In this document: one piece after another, positions 50,645 through 58,313 of the stretch
How positions within the stretch are numbered: the stretch's first letter is position 1
How the letters are laid out: each line of letters starts with the position of its first letter
NCBI GenBank assembly: GCA_003248805.1
Contig: QFQY01000021.1
Span: 1-64,000, forward strand
Direction of reading: 5' to 3'
Length of the DNA stretch: 64,000 bases
Origin: Chelatococcus sp.
GTDB lineage: Bacteria > Pseudomonadota > Alphaproteobacteria > Rhizobiales > Beijerinckiaceae
Position numbers and translations under genes: made by a program
The notes under the pieces: model-generated
What the model was told of the DNA's origin: nothing
The model's input: the letters and a program-made list of their open reading frames with translations, nothing else
Databases searched by the model: none

Positions 50645-51220
50645 TCAGTCCGTGACGGGTTCGCCGAGCGTATGCATCAGCCGGTTGGCCCAGCCGAAGA
50701 TCGAGGCCGACAGGATCAGATCCAGGATCTCGACCTCCGAGAGGCCGATGTCGCGCAGCGCGGCAATTTCGGCAGGCCCGGCCGCCGGAGGCGATTGCGA
50801 GAGTTTCACCGCGAAGTCGAAGATGGCCTGATGATGGTCTTCCAGCTCCGCCTGGACGCCCCCGGCGAAAATCGACTCCATCACTTCGGGGCGCTTGGTG
50901 AGCTGGTTGAAGCGAGAGGCGTGAACCGCGACGCAGTAGACGCAGGAATTGACGATCGAGGCTGCGACCGCGCCGAGCTCGCGCTCGGCCGAGGACAGGC
51001 CGCCCTTACCGTACATGATCGTGTTGAACAGCGGCGAGCGGACCTTCAGCGATTCCGGATCATGCGCCAGTGTCAGCACATAGGGCGAGATGCCCTTGCT
51101 CGACGGCGTGATCTGCATCGCATCGCGCTGCTCCGGCGTCGCCTTGTCGATCGCAACAGGCGTGACATAGGGGGCCCAGCGCGGGACGGTTGCGGTGAAT
51201 TCATGGACAACCCTGCTCAT
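50645..51220 (-). CDS. AhpD-like peroxidase-related protein (Avi_7169-like)
   Basis: A 191-residue all-helical protein of the carboxymuconolactone decarboxylase/AhpD superfamily. The redox motif is SCVYCVAVHASRF, with a CxxC followed by the conserved His and preceded by a Glu-rich helix (SSAERELGAVAASIVN). Such proteins act in peroxide reduction or as uncharacterised redox enzymes beside transporters. It starts four bases inside the end of the second CMD-domain gene (ATGA overlap), so the two work together. It converges tail to tail on the opine-dehydrogenase-like gene with a 5-bp gap. Confidence 0.85.
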   Translation of the reverse strand: MSRVVHEFTATVPRWAPYVTPVAIDKATPEQRDAMQITPSSKGISPYVLTLAHDPESLKVRSPLFNTIMYGKGGLSSAERELGAVAASIVNSCVYCVAVHASRFNQLTKRPEVMESIFAGGVQAELEDHHQAIFDFAVKLSQSPPAAGPAEIAALRDIGLSEVEILDLILSASIFGWANRLMHTLGEPVTD

Positions 51221-51705
51221 ACCGCCGCTCCCAGAAGGCGCAGGCCCGCGATCACCCGAGCCTGATAATTGACGAAGGCCGCGAGCTCGGCGAGGCGAAC
51301 GATGTCGGGCTCGGTGACGCCCGCCGCAACGAGGGCCGCGACATCCTCCTTGCGTGCCTCGCGGGTCCTCTGCGTCAGCAGATCGGCATGGCGGATGATG
51401 GCGGCGAAGCGTGGTTCGACCGGCGCGTTTTCGCCGACGGCGATGGCGGTTAGGGCAGGCGACTCGCCAGCCTGCGCCAGCAACGCCCGATAATGGGCGA
51501 CCAGCGCGGGATCGGCGTTCCAGCCGGCCATACGTGCTGCCAGTGCAGCGCGTTCAGCATGGCTGAGCCCGCCCGGGTCGCGTGGCAGCAGCACGGCATC
51601 GTGGCTGGCCTGGCTCAGACCCATGATCTCGGCCCGTTGCGCGAGCGCGCTGGCCACGGGACTGCCGGCCTGCACGCCAGCGAGCTCTTCAATCAGCGTC
51701 ATCAC
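51217..51705 (-). CDS. CMD-domain protein (Avi_7170-like)
   Basis: A 162-residue helical protein of the CMD superfamily without the CxxC pair, matching in layout the partner protein of AhpD-like genes (the Avi_7170 family, by memory). It carries DAVLLPRDPGGLSHAERAAL and ends FVNYQARVIAGLRLLG, the typical CMD ending. It is probably a non-redox subunit of the downstream AhpD-like protein. The in-frame second ATG at 51702 makes the exact start uncertain by one residue. It is divergent from the LysR gene across an inverted repeat. Confidence 0.78.
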   Translation of the reverse strand: MMTLIEELAGVQAGSPVASALAQRAEIMGLSQASHDAVLLPRDPGGLSHAERAALAARMAGWNADPALVAHYRALLAQAGESPALTAIAVGENAPVEPRFAAIIRHADLLTQRTREARKEDVAALVAAGVTEPDIVRLAELAAFVNYQARVIAGLRLLGAAV

Positions 51706-51744
51706 GTCCTTCTCGCGCAGGATGGTCCGCCCCTGAGGATATCA

Positions 51745-51787
51745 ACGAATGATGCTTGACCTGCATGATGCTGTCCATATCATTCGT
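51745..51787. promoter_or_regulatory. inverted repeat in the LysR/CMD divergent promoter
   Basis: ACGAATGAT (51745-51753) and ATCATTCGT (51779-51787) are exact inverted arms with centres 34 bases apart in a 102-bp divergent gap. Spaced dyads of this sort are typical of LysR-type operators, and the right arm lies 20 bases before the LysR start codon, fitting autoregulation. Confidence 0.6.
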
Positions 51788-51807
51788 AATATGGATGGTG
51801 GGCCAGG

Positions 51808-52791
51808 ATGGACCTGAAGCAGCTCGAGGCCTTCGCCGCAGTCATGTCCGCCGGCAGCATCACCGGCGCGGCGCGTCTGCTCGGCCGCTCGCAGCCCGCG
51901 CTGACGCGGCTGATCCAGGATCTCGAGATTTCGCTAGGCTTCGGGTTGCTCCACCGCTCAGGGCCGCGCGTCACTCCGACCGAGCAGGGCTTGCGTTTCC
52001 ATCAGGAGGTCGAGCCGGTCATGGCCTGGCTCCGGCAGCTACGCGAGCGGGCCGACGCGATCGCGCTCGACCGGCCGCGCTCGCTGTCGGTAGCATCGAT
52101 CGCCTCGTTTTCGGTCGGCATGCTGCCGAAGGCGCTCCAGCGCCTGGGAGAACCCGGCCTGCCGGAGCAGATCCACATTCGCACGGCGCTGGCCGAGCAT
52201 GTGGTTCAGGCCGTGGCGACGCAGGTGTCCGAGATCGGCATTACCAGTCTCCCCGTCGATCACCCGGCGCTGGACATTCACTGGATCGGCGAGGCGCCTT
52301 GCGTGGCTGCGGTGGCGGCCGACGATCCCTTGGCGAGTGTCGAGCGCATTCCGCTCGCGGCAGTGGCAGGCCGCCGCCTAATCACCATGGCCAATCCGTT
52401 CCGCTGGCGCCGCCGCGTCGATCTGGCCCTGCAGGCACAGGGCGTCGTCCCGACCTCCGTGCTCGACACCAACACCTCCAACACAGCCATCATGTCGGCG
52501 CGCGCCGGTCTCGGCATCGCCATCGTCGAGCCCGTGATCGCCTATGGCATGCCGGTCGACGGTGTCGCCATCCGGCCGATCGACGTGCCCATCTCGTTCT
52601 TCTGGGCCGTAGTGACACCCTATGGACGGCCGCTGACGGCGCTTGTCTCTGGTCTGATCGAGAGTCTGGACGAGACCTCCCGCGAAACCATCCCCGGTTT
52701 CGTCAAACACACGGCAGCGGCGCGCGACCGGCTGATGGCTGACGCTTTCGGTCAGGCCGCCGTGTCTTCCACACGAGACGTGACTCCATGA
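51808..52791 (+). CDS. LysR-family transcriptional regulator
   Basis: A 327-residue LTTR. The helix-turn-helix is at 1-60 (MDLKQLEAFAAVMSAGSITG, AARLLGRSQPALTRLIQDLE and LGFGLLHRSGPRVTPTEQG). The substrate-binding domain then runs to about 295 with LSVASIASFSVGMLPKALQR and SARAGLGIAIVEP. It overlaps the next gene, a flavin monooxygenase, by four bases (ATGA) and heads a plus-strand row with TctCBA, so it likely controls both that row and the divergent CMD pair. Confidence 0.9.
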   Translation: MDLKQLEAFAAVMSAGSITGAARLLGRSQPALTRLIQDLEISLGFGLLHRSGPRVTPTEQGLRFHQEVEPVMAWLRQLRERADAIALDRPRSLSVASIASFSVGMLPKALQRLGEPGLPEQIHIRTALAEHVVQAVATQVSEIGITSLPVDHPALDIHWIGEAPCVAAVAADDPLASVERIPLAAVAGRRLITMANPFRWRRRVDLALQAQGVVPTSVLDTNTSNTAIMSARAGLGIAIVEPVIAYGMPVDGVAIRPIDVPISFFWAVVTPYGRPLTALVSGLIESLDETSRETIPGFVKHTAAARDRLMADAFGQAAVSSTRDVTP

Positions 52792-54263
52792 CCGACGCTC
52801 CTCAGCCGCCTCTCGGGTTGCGCCAACTCGAACTCCGGCTGCAGCAGGACCTCTCCTGGTTGGAATGGCCCGCCAAGAGTTGGGTGCCGCCTCGAGAGGC
52901 TGGCGGGCAAGCCGTGACCGATGTCGTCGTGATCGGGGCAGGCATGTGCGGCCTGGCTGCCGCCGCTGCGATGAAGGGGCTCGGCATCGCCAGCCTGCTG
53001 GTGCTCGACAAGGCTCCTGCCGGCCGCGAGGGGCCGTGGGTGACCTTTGCCCGCATGGAGACCCTGCGCTCGCCCAAGCAACTGACCGGGCCTGCTTTGG
53101 GACTGCCAGCGCTGACCTTCCGGGCTTGGTACGAGGCGCAATTCGGGGCCGAGGCCTGGGCGGCTCTCGGTAAGATCCCGCGTCAGCAGTGGATGGAGTA
53201 CCTGGTCTGGTATCGCAAGGTGCTGGACCTGCCGGTCCGCAACGAGGTCGAACTCTTCGGCGTGGAGCCGGGCCCTGGCGATCTGCTGACGCTGCGCCTG
53301 AGGGAGGCCGGCACCGAGCGCGTGATCCTCGCCCGTCATCTCGTGCTGGCGACGGGGCGCGATGGGCTCGGCGGCTCCTGGGTGCCGCCCATCGTCGCCG
53401 GCATTGACCGCAAGCTCTGGGCCCACAGTGCCGACGAGATCGACTTCGCCGCGCTCAGGGGTAAGCGCGTCGGTGTCGTCGGCGCCGGCGCCTCTGCGAT
53501 GGACAATGCCGCCGAGGCATTGGAGCAGGGCGCCGCCAGCCTGGATCTGTTCGTTCGCCGCAAGGATCTACCGCGGATCAACAAATTCACAGGCATCGGC
53601 AGTCAGGGCGTCGTGCATGGGTTTGCCGGGCTGCCCGACGACTGGAAATGGCGCTTCCTCGACTATGCGATGAAGGCGCAGACGCCGCCGCCACGCGACT
53701 CGACGCTGCGCGTCGCGCGCCATCCACAGGCGCGCTTCCATCTCGGCAGCCCGATCGAAGGCCTGACCGAGCGCGAGGGCCATCTCGTCCTGAGCACGGC
53801 CAAGGGAGTGTATCCGCTCGACTTCCTGATCATGGCGACGGGGTTTTCGGTCGATCTCGGCCTGCGTGGCGAACTCGCAGCCGTCGCGCCCTTCATTCGC
53901 TTCTGGCGAGACCGCTACGCGCCGCCGGCCGGCATCGACAATGCCGAACTGGCGAACGCGCCCGATCTCGGTCCGAGCTTCGAGTTCCAGGAGCGCGACG
54001 CCGGGACCTGCCCCGCGCTCGCGCAGATCCACTGCTTCAACTACCCGGCAATGCTCTCGCACGGGAAGCTGTCGGGCGATATTCCCGCCGTCAGCGAGGG
54101 CGCCCAGCGCCTGGCGCGCGGCATTGCCCGCGCGCTGTTCGTGGCCGACCGCAAGACGCATTACGAGGCGCTCGTCGCCTTCGACACGCCGGAGCTTCTC
54201 GGCGACGAATGGGTCGATGCCGACGCAGCGATCGCTGCACCACGGGGGCAGGCGGTGGCCTGA
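52788..54263 (+). CDS. FAD/NAD(P)-dependent monooxygenase (FMO-like)
   Basis: A 491-residue flavoprotein. The FAD motif is DVVVIGAGMCGLAAAAAM (45-62) and the NAD(P) motif is KRVGVVGAGASAMDNAAEAL. Between them lies LRSPKQLTGPALGLPALTFR, with the WYEAQFG segment. The LIMATGFSVDLGLRGEL segment carries the ATGF motif of class B flavin monooxygenases. It could N- or S-oxygenate or perform a Baeyer-Villiger-type reaction; the substrate is unknown. An N-terminal extension of about 40 residues precedes the FAD fold. It is translationally coupled to the LysR gene, and a TTT transporter follows. Confidence 0.85.
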   Translation: MTDAPQPPLGLRQLELRLQQDLSWLEWPAKSWVPPREAGGQAVTDVVVIGAGMCGLAAAAAMKGLGIASLLVLDKAPAGREGPWVTFARMETLRSPKQLTGPALGLPALTFRAWYEAQFGAEAWAALGKIPRQQWMEYLVWYRKVLDLPVRNEVELFGVEPGPGDLLTLRLREAGTERVILARHLVLATGRDGLGGSWVPPIVAGIDRKLWAHSADEIDFAALRGKRVGVVGAGASAMDNAAEALEQGAASLDLFVRRKDLPRINKFTGIGSQGVVHGFAGLPDDWKWRFLDYAMKAQTPPPRDSTLRVARHPQARFHLGSPIEGLTEREGHLVLSTAKGVYPLDFLIMATGFSVDLGLRGELAAVAPFIRFWRDRYAPPAGIDNAELANAPDLGPSFEFQERDAGTCPALAQIHCFNYPAMLSHGKLSGDIPAVSEGAQRLARGIARALFVADRKTHYEALVAFDTPELLGDEWVDADAAIAAPRGQAVA

Positions 54264-54330
54264 CTCGACGACTTCGAAACCGGGCTTGCCTGGGACTGCC
54301 ATCACGACCGATTCATTGGAGGAGCCGATC

Positions 54331-55293
54331 ATGCAGACGCTGACGCTAGTAGCCGGTTTCACCGCAATCCTCGCCGGCGCGGCGCCCGCTCTGGCACAGA
54401 GCTATCCCGAGCGGCCGATCGAGATGATCGTCGCCTTCGCGCCCGGCGGCGGCACCGATGTCGCGGCGCGTTCAATCGCGCGGTACATGGAGAAATATCT
54501 AGGCGGGAACGCCCGCATCGGAGTCGTCAACAAGCCCGGCGCCGGTGGTGAGATCGGCTGGACGGCGGTCGCACAGGCCAAACCGGATGGCTACACGATC
54601 GGCTTCATCAACGCGCCCGCCATCAACGCCCTGGTGATCGAGGGCAAGTCGAAGTTCAAGATGAGCGACTTCCAGCCGGTCGCCAATCTCGTCTACGATC
54701 CCGGCGTCCTAGTGGTGCCGAAGAACAGCGCCTACACCTCGCTCAAGGATATCGTCGAGGCCGCCAAGAAGGGGGCGGGGGCCGTCGTCATCGGCACGTC
54801 CGGCGTCAGTGGCTCCTCCGAGCACATCGCGCTGCTGAACTTCCAGCGTCTGGCCGAGGCCAAGTTCACGCCGGCCTTCTTCGGCGGCACCGCTCCGGTT
54901 CGTCAGGCGGTCCTGGGCGGCCATGTTCCTGCCGCCACGATGAATTTGAGCGAGGCGCTGCAGATTGCGCGCGAAGGCCAGATTAGGGTGATCGGCGTGA
55001 TGAGCGCCGAGCGCTCTCCCTATCTGCCGGATGCACCGACCTTCCGCGAAGGCGGCTATGATGTCGTGGCGGGCGCCACGCGTGGCATCGCCGCGCCGAA
55101 GGGTATCCCCACGGAGATCATCGCGAAGCTGGAAAAGGCCGTCGATCAGGCCCTCAAGGATCCTGAGTATCTCGACTCCGCTAAGCGTGCCGAGATCCCG
55201 CTGCAATACCTCGCCTCCGCCGAATACAAGGCCTTCCTCGACGGCGCGACGCGCGATCTCGAAGCGACATGGAAGGCGACGCCGTGGAAGTGA
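54331..55293 (+). CDS. tctC: TctC-type tripartite transporter binding protein
   Basis: A 320-residue BUG/TctC-family periplasmic protein. It has a signal peptide (1-22, ending APALA), then YPERPIEMIVAFAPGGGTD, VNKPGAGGEIGWTAVAQAKP, and GGHVPAATMNLSEALQIAREG near the ligand-binding loop. It captures a carboxylate-bearing substrate for the TctAB membrane complex encoded next. GGAGGAG is placed seven bases upstream of ATG 54331. Its 3' end overlaps tctB. Confidence 0.9.
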   Translation: MQTLTLVAGFTAILAGAAPALAQSYPERPIEMIVAFAPGGGTDVAARSIARYMEKYLGGNARIGVVNKPGAGGEIGWTAVAQAKPDGYTIGFINAPAINALVIEGKSKFKMSDFQPVANLVYDPGVLVVPKNSAYTSLKDIVEAAKKGAGAVVIGTSGVSGSSEHIALLNFQRLAEAKFTPAFFGGTAPVRQAVLGGHVPAATMNLSEALQIAREGQIRVIGVMSAERSPYLPDAPTFREGGYDVVAGATRGIAAPKGIPTEIIAKLEKAVDQALKDPEYLDSAKRAEIPLQYLASAEYKAFLDGATRDLEATWKATPWK

Positions 55294-55772
55294 GCCCCGC
55301 CTCCGCTCCCGGCTCCCGCAGCCATGCCGAGATCGCCTTCGCCGCGATCCTGATCGCAGGGGCCGTGGGCGTCATCGTTATGGCCTCCGGCTATCCCGGC
55401 GAGAGCGCGACCTATCCGGTCGTCATCGGCGTGGGCCTGGCCGGTCTCGGCTCCTGGATTCTGCTGCGCGAGGTGCTGCGCCGCCGGCAGGCGCAGGCCA
55501 CGCCCGGCTCGTTTGCGGAGCATGGCCCGCGGCTGGCGATCGGCTTGGCCGCGCTCGTGCTCTACGTGCTCGCGGTCAGCCAAATCGGCTTCATCGTGCC
55601 GAGCGTCGCGCTCGGGGTGCTGCTGCCGGCCAGCGTCGGCTTCCGGCGCTGGGGCCTGTCCGTCGTCGTGGCGGTCGTCTCCGTCGTCGTGATCCTGCTG
55701 ATCTTCGTGCTCGCTCTCGAACGGCCGATTCCGCCCGACATCCTCTCGCCGCTCGGAAGGTACTTCCGATGA
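55269..55772 (+). CDS. tctB: TctB-type small membrane subunit
   Basis: A 167-residue protein with four predicted helices, the small subunit of a tripartite tricarboxylate transporter. The helices are near IAFAAILIAGAVGVIVMA, YPVVIGVGLAGLGSWILL, the long central IGLAALVLYVLAVSQIGF and the last VVVAVVSVVVILLIFVLAL. ATG 55269 gives a 25-base overlap with tctC. In-frame GTGs at 55284 (GGAAGG seven bases upstream) and 55290 (GTGA overlap) are good alternatives. It is coupled to tctA. Confidence 0.85.
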   Translation: MEGDAVEVSPASAPGSRSHAEIAFAAILIAGAVGVIVMASGYPGESATYPVVIGVGLAGLGSWILLREVLRRRQAQATPGSFAEHGPRLAIGLAALVLYVLAVSQIGFIVPSVALGVLLPASVGFRRWGLSVVVAVVSVVVILLIFVLALERPIPPDILSPLGRYFR

Positions 55773-57271
55773 TCGACGCGCTGCTGCACGCCATACCGCT
55801 CGTCTTCGCGCCGATGAACCTCCTGGCGATGGTCATCGGAGTGGTCGCCGGCCTCGTTGTAGGGTGCCTGCCGGGGCTGACTGTCGTCACCGGGCTTGCC
55901 GTCCTGATCCCGCTGACCTTCGGGCTCGATCCGCTCTTCGCGCTCGGCATGATGGCCGGCATGTATAATGGCGGCTCCTATGGCGGAGCGATCCCCGCGA
56001 TCCTGATGCGGGTGCCGGGCACGCCGGCCTCCGTCGCGACCGTGCTCGACGGTTACAAGATGACGCAGAAGGGCCAGGCGGCCTATGCGCTCCAGGTCGC
56101 GCTGCTCTCGGGCGTGATCGGCAGTGTCCTGTCCTCCATCGCGCTGATCGTCCTCTCGCCACCGCTGGTCTCGTTCAGCCTGCTGTTTGGGCCGATCGAG
56201 TATTTTTGGCTCGGCATCCTCGGACTCGCGACCGTCTCCTCGCTACTCGGCGACGATCTTCCCAAAGGGCTGATCGCCTGTGGCATCGGGCTGCTGATCG
56301 GCGCCGTTGGACAGGACATTTCCAACGGCACCGAGCGCTTTACCTTCGGCCAGCTCGAATTGCTCGACGGCTTCAGCGCCATCGTGCTGCTCACCGGCCT
56401 GTTCGCTGTGCCGCCGGTCCTGCAGATGGTCGAGGAGGCGGTGAAGACGGGTATGAGTGGCGACAAGCTCAAGCTGCATGCCCAGGGATCGGCGCTCAGG
56501 CAATGGCGCTACTTCATGCCGGTCTGGCTGCGCTCCTCGGTGATCGGCATCATCATCGGCATCTTGCCCGGCGCCGGCGGGAGTATGTCCTCCTTCCTCG
56601 CTTATAACGAGGCCAAGCGCGTGGCGCGCGAGCCGGAGACCTTTGGCCAAGGCAATCCCGAGGGCGTCGCGGCGTCTGAATGCGGCAACGGTGCGGACAA
56701 TGCGGCCTCGCTGATCCCGGCCCTGGCCCTGGGCATTCCGGGCTCGGGCGTTGCGGCCGTCATTCTCGGCGGCCTGCTGGTCCATGGCCTGAGACCCGGC
56801 CCGCAGCTTTTTCGTGAGCATCCCGACATCGTTTACGGCTTCATGCTGCAGTTCCTAGTCACCTCGCTCTTGCTGGCGGTTCTGGGCGGCCTGGCGGCCA
56901 CGCGCATCTTCGGCCAGGTGCTGCGGCTGCCGCGCATCGTGCTCGCCCCGGTGATCCTGCTCTTCGTCACGATCGGCGTCTATTCGGTCAACAATGCAGT
57001 GTTCGATCTGTGGGTGCTGCTGGGCGTCGGTGTCGTCGGTTATGTCCTCGAGAGGCTCGACTATCCAAGCGCGCCGATCGTGCTCGGCCTGCTACTCGGC
57101 CCGATGATCGAGAGCCAGTTACGCCTCGCCCTGACGATCTCCGGCGGGCAGGCGGGCGCGCTCGTCTCGACTCCGATCGCCATTGCGCTAGCGCTGCTGA
57201 GCGCGGCGATACTTTCGACGCCAGCGTGGCGCAAAATTCGGGTGGCGACCGGTCGCGGAACAAGCAATTGA
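55769..57271 (+). CDS. tctA: TctA-type large membrane subunit
   Basis: A 500-residue permease with about twelve helices. The TctA family signatures are GCLPGLTVVTGLAVLIPLTF (first gate), YNGGSYGGAIPAILMRVPGTP (split as GGSYGGAIPAILM) and, in the C-terminal half, GILPGAGGSMSSFLAYNEAK with ALALGIPGSGVAAVILGGL. ATG overlaps the tctB stop (ATGA). It is the last gene of the LysR-led row; a 43-bp repeat starts 15 bp after its stop. Confidence 0.93.
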   Translation: MIDALLHAIPLVFAPMNLLAMVIGVVAGLVVGCLPGLTVVTGLAVLIPLTFGLDPLFALGMMAGMYNGGSYGGAIPAILMRVPGTPASVATVLDGYKMTQKGQAAYALQVALLSGVIGSVLSSIALIVLSPPLVSFSLLFGPIEYFWLGILGLATVSSLLGDDLPKGLIACGIGLLIGAVGQDISNGTERFTFGQLELLDGFSAIVLLTGLFAVPPVLQMVEEAVKTGMSGDKLKLHAQGSALRQWRYFMPVWLRSSVIGIIIGILPGAGGSMSSFLAYNEAKRVAREPETFGQGNPEGVAASECGNGADNAASLIPALALGIPGSGVAAVILGGLLVHGLRPGPQLFREHPDIVYGFMLQFLVTSLLLAVLGGLAATRIFGQVLRLPRIVLAPVILLFVTIGVYSVNNAVFDLWVLLGVGVVGYVLERLDYPSAPIVLGLLLGPMIESQLRLALTISGGQAGALVSTPIAIALALLSAAILSTPAWRKIRVATGRGTSN

Positions 57272-57286
57272 AGATCGCGCACAGCT

Positions 57287-57329
57287 TGCGCCATTTGCTG
57301 ACATTCGATGCCTGCCCAAGAGCGGACAT
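57287..57329 (+). repeat. 43-bp repeat, copy B, right side of the accessory block
   Basis: It begins TGCGCCATTTGCTGACATT and ends AGCGGACAT, aligning ungapped with 41344-41386 at 31 of 43 positions in the same orientation. It lies between the tctA stop and the end of the SMP-30 gene, 15.9 kb from copy A. Confidence 0.65.
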
Positions 57330-57355
57330 TGTCAGCCAGAGTTATCAGCTGCTCG

Positions 57356-58297
57356 TCAGGGCACTGATGGCTGGCACCCTCTCGTATTAACATAGAGCGC
57401 ATAGAGCGACTGGCTTGCGGCCATGAACAGGCGGTTGCCTTTGGCACCGCCGAAGCAGAGGTTGGCGCAACGCTCGGGCAGACGGATGCGGCCGATCGCG
57501 GTTCCGGCGGGATTGAACACCATGACCCCGTCGAGGTCCTCCCGGCCCATGCCCCAGCCGCACCAGAGATTGCCATCGATGTCGAGCCGGAATCCGTCGG
57601 GGGTTCCCGGCCCCGCATCGATGACGATCCGGCGGTTGGTGAGCGCCTCGCCTTCGACGTCGAAGGCGAGGATCAGTCGGTTCGGCGTGGCTCGGGATTC
57701 CACGAGGTAGAGGATGCTCTCGTCGGGCGAAAAGGCGAGGCCGTTGGGGCCGCGCAGATTCTCCGCGACGACGGAAAGGGCACCGCTGACGCCATCGATG
57801 CGATAGACGTTCTGGGGCAATTCCGGCTCCGCCCGGCCGCCCTCATAATCGCTGGCGATGCCGAAGATCGGGTCGCTGAACCAGATCGACCCGTCCGACT
57901 TCACGACGACGTCGTTGGGCGAATTCAGCCTGCGCCCTTCGAACCGGTCGGCGAGAACGGTGATCCTACCGTCGATCTCGGTGCGGGTGACGCGCCGCCC
58001 GCCATGCTCACAGGTGACGAGGCGTCCCTGCCGGTCGCGCGCGTGACCGTTGGCGTAGCCCGACGGCGAGCGATAAACAGAAACCGTGCCGCTTTGCTCA
58101 TCCCATTTCAGGATGCGGTCGTTGGGAATGTCGCTCCAGAGCAGGTGACGTGCGTCGCCGAACCAGACGGGCCCCTCGCTCCAGCGGCAGCCGGTGTGGA
58201 GCCGCTCGACCGCCGCGTTGAAGATGCGGTAGCGCTCGAAGGAGGGATCGAGGATTTCGATCGCGGGATCGGGATAGCGCTCCGCTGGCTGCCACAT
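57356..58297 (-). CDS. SMP-30/gluconolactonase family protein
   Basis: A 313-residue six-bladed beta-propeller of the SMP-30/gluconolactonase/LRE family. The metal-ligand residues are in CRWSEGPVWFGDA (Glu), RRLNSPNDVVVKSDG (Asn, Asp), RGPNGLAFSPDE and GTPDGFRLDIDGNLWCG (Asp). It probably opens a sugar lactone to the aldonic acid. It sits 16 bp downstream of the dehydratase gene on the same strand, so lactonase and dehydratase likely act in succession. Its 3' end abuts the repeat at 57329. Confidence 0.9.
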   Translation of the reverse strand: MWQPAERYPDPAIEILDPSFERYRIFNAAVERLHTGCRWSEGPVWFGDARHLLWSDIPNDRILKWDEQSGTVSVYRSPSGYANGHARDRQGRLVTCEHGGRRVTRTEIDGRITVLADRFEGRRLNSPNDVVVKSDGSIWFSDPIFGIASDYEGGRAEPELPQNVYRIDGVSGALSVVAENLRGPNGLAFSPDESILYLVESRATPNRLILAFDVEGEALTNRRIVIDAGPGTPDGFRLDIDGNLWCGWGMGREDLDGVMVFNPAGTAIGRIRLPERCANLCFGGAKGNRLFMAASQSLYALYVNTRGCQPSVP

Positions 58298-58313
58298 CGC
58301 GTCGGTCTCCGGA

